A DNA stretch of 6,641 bases, taken from positions 1 through 6,641 of the forward strand of contig JAHFBS010000049.1 in assembly GCA_023249895.1 (NCBI GenBank). Reading direction: 5' to 3'. The stretch comes from a bacterium (lineage in GTDB: Bacteria > Babelota > Babeliae > Babelales > RVW-14). Positions 6,511 through 6,641 of this stretch are shown one piece after another. The position numbers were made by a program, and so were the translations under genes. The notes beneath the pieces are model-generated. The model was not told the DNA's origin and ran no database searches. It saw nothing but the letters and a program-made list of their open reading frames with translations. Every line of letters starts with the position of its first letter. Position 1 is the first letter of the stretch.

Positions 6511-6641
6511 ATGAAGAATAACTTTTTGTTCAGCCTATTAATAGGCGCCCTTTGTACCGTTAACACGTTATCTGCAACAAAGATTACCCCTATTATTTAT
6601 GCACTTAATACACACGGTGAAGTCTACGCCAACGTTAACGG
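6511..6641 (+). CDS. N-terminus of an exported protein of unknown function (3' end outside window)
   Basis: Forty-three codons are visible from the ATG and remain open to the window edge. Residues 1-22 (MKNNFLFSLLIGALCTVNTL then SA) form a classical signal peptide: one Lys, a hydrophobic core, and a Leu-Ser-Ala cleavage site before Thr23. Cys15 is not in a lipobox (GALC lacks the hydrophobic residue at -3), so this is probably not a lipoprotein. The mature part begins TKITPIIYALNTHGEVYANVN, too little to name a family. The alternation of hydrophobic and polar residues suggests beta strands. It starts 61 bases after the ATPase stop on the same strand and may share its transcript or use the promoter proposed at 6428-6457. 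Confidence concerns the gene's existence, not its role. Confidence 0.75.
   Translation, partial: MKNNFLFSLLIGALCTVNTLSATKITPIIYALNTHGEVYANVN

Noticed and set aside
6511..6575. Lipoprotein signal in the last gene (Cys15)
   Set aside because: The residues before Cys15 are G-A-L, which does not satisfy the lipobox. An ordinary signal peptidase I site follows Ala22.
1..6641. CRISPR array, transposon ends, long repeats or phage genes
   Set aside because: No regularly spaced repeats, transposase motifs, terminal inverted repeats or phage proteins were seen on either strand.

Overview
The window reads as bacterial chromosome of moderate, slightly AT-leaning composition by eye. Every well-supported gene is on the + strand. 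It carries a secreted clostripain-type protease, a tRNA-Asp without an encoded CCA end, a complete but divergent UvrB, and a ten-helix P-type cation ATPase. The edges cut two other genes: the tail of an unrecognised protein at the left and the signal peptide of an exported protein at the right. The excision-repair protein, signal peptides and sigma70-like promoters point to bacteria. UvrB and the ATPase both depart from usual consensus positions, so a poorly sampled lineage is likely. A candidate phylum of small, possibly host-associated cells such as Dependentiae would fit, but this is a weak guess that the sequence does not prove.

Layout. Bases 2-88 are a 28-residue tail of an upstream gene, followed by a strong intrinsic terminator (117-157). 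Bases 158-346 hold a possible promoter, a leader hairpin and a G-rich ribosome binding site. The C11 peptidase is at 347-1720. A good promoter (1765-1794) drives tRNA-Asp(GTC) at 1806-1880, followed by a T run. An extended -10 promoter lies so close to the uvrB start (1971-3956) that its transcript may be leaderless. A 45-base gap leads to the P-type ATPase (4002-6449; a start at 4029 is equally possible). After 61 bases the exported protein begins at 6511 and runs off the window.

The genes do not form an obvious pathway. Protease, tRNA, DNA repair and ion transport look like separate transcription units, each with its own candidate promoter, although uvrB and the ATPase could be cotranscribed because no terminator is visible between them. 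Two of the proteins are predicted to be exported and one sits in the inner membrane.

I found no CRISPR array, insertion sequence, phage gene or defence system, and I see no convincing new multi-gene system. The observations most worth checking are the GEGIND version of the ATPase hinge motif, the apparently leaderless uvrB, the long insertion between the catalytic His and Cys of the protease, and the C-run/G-run complementarity around the protease ribosome binding site.
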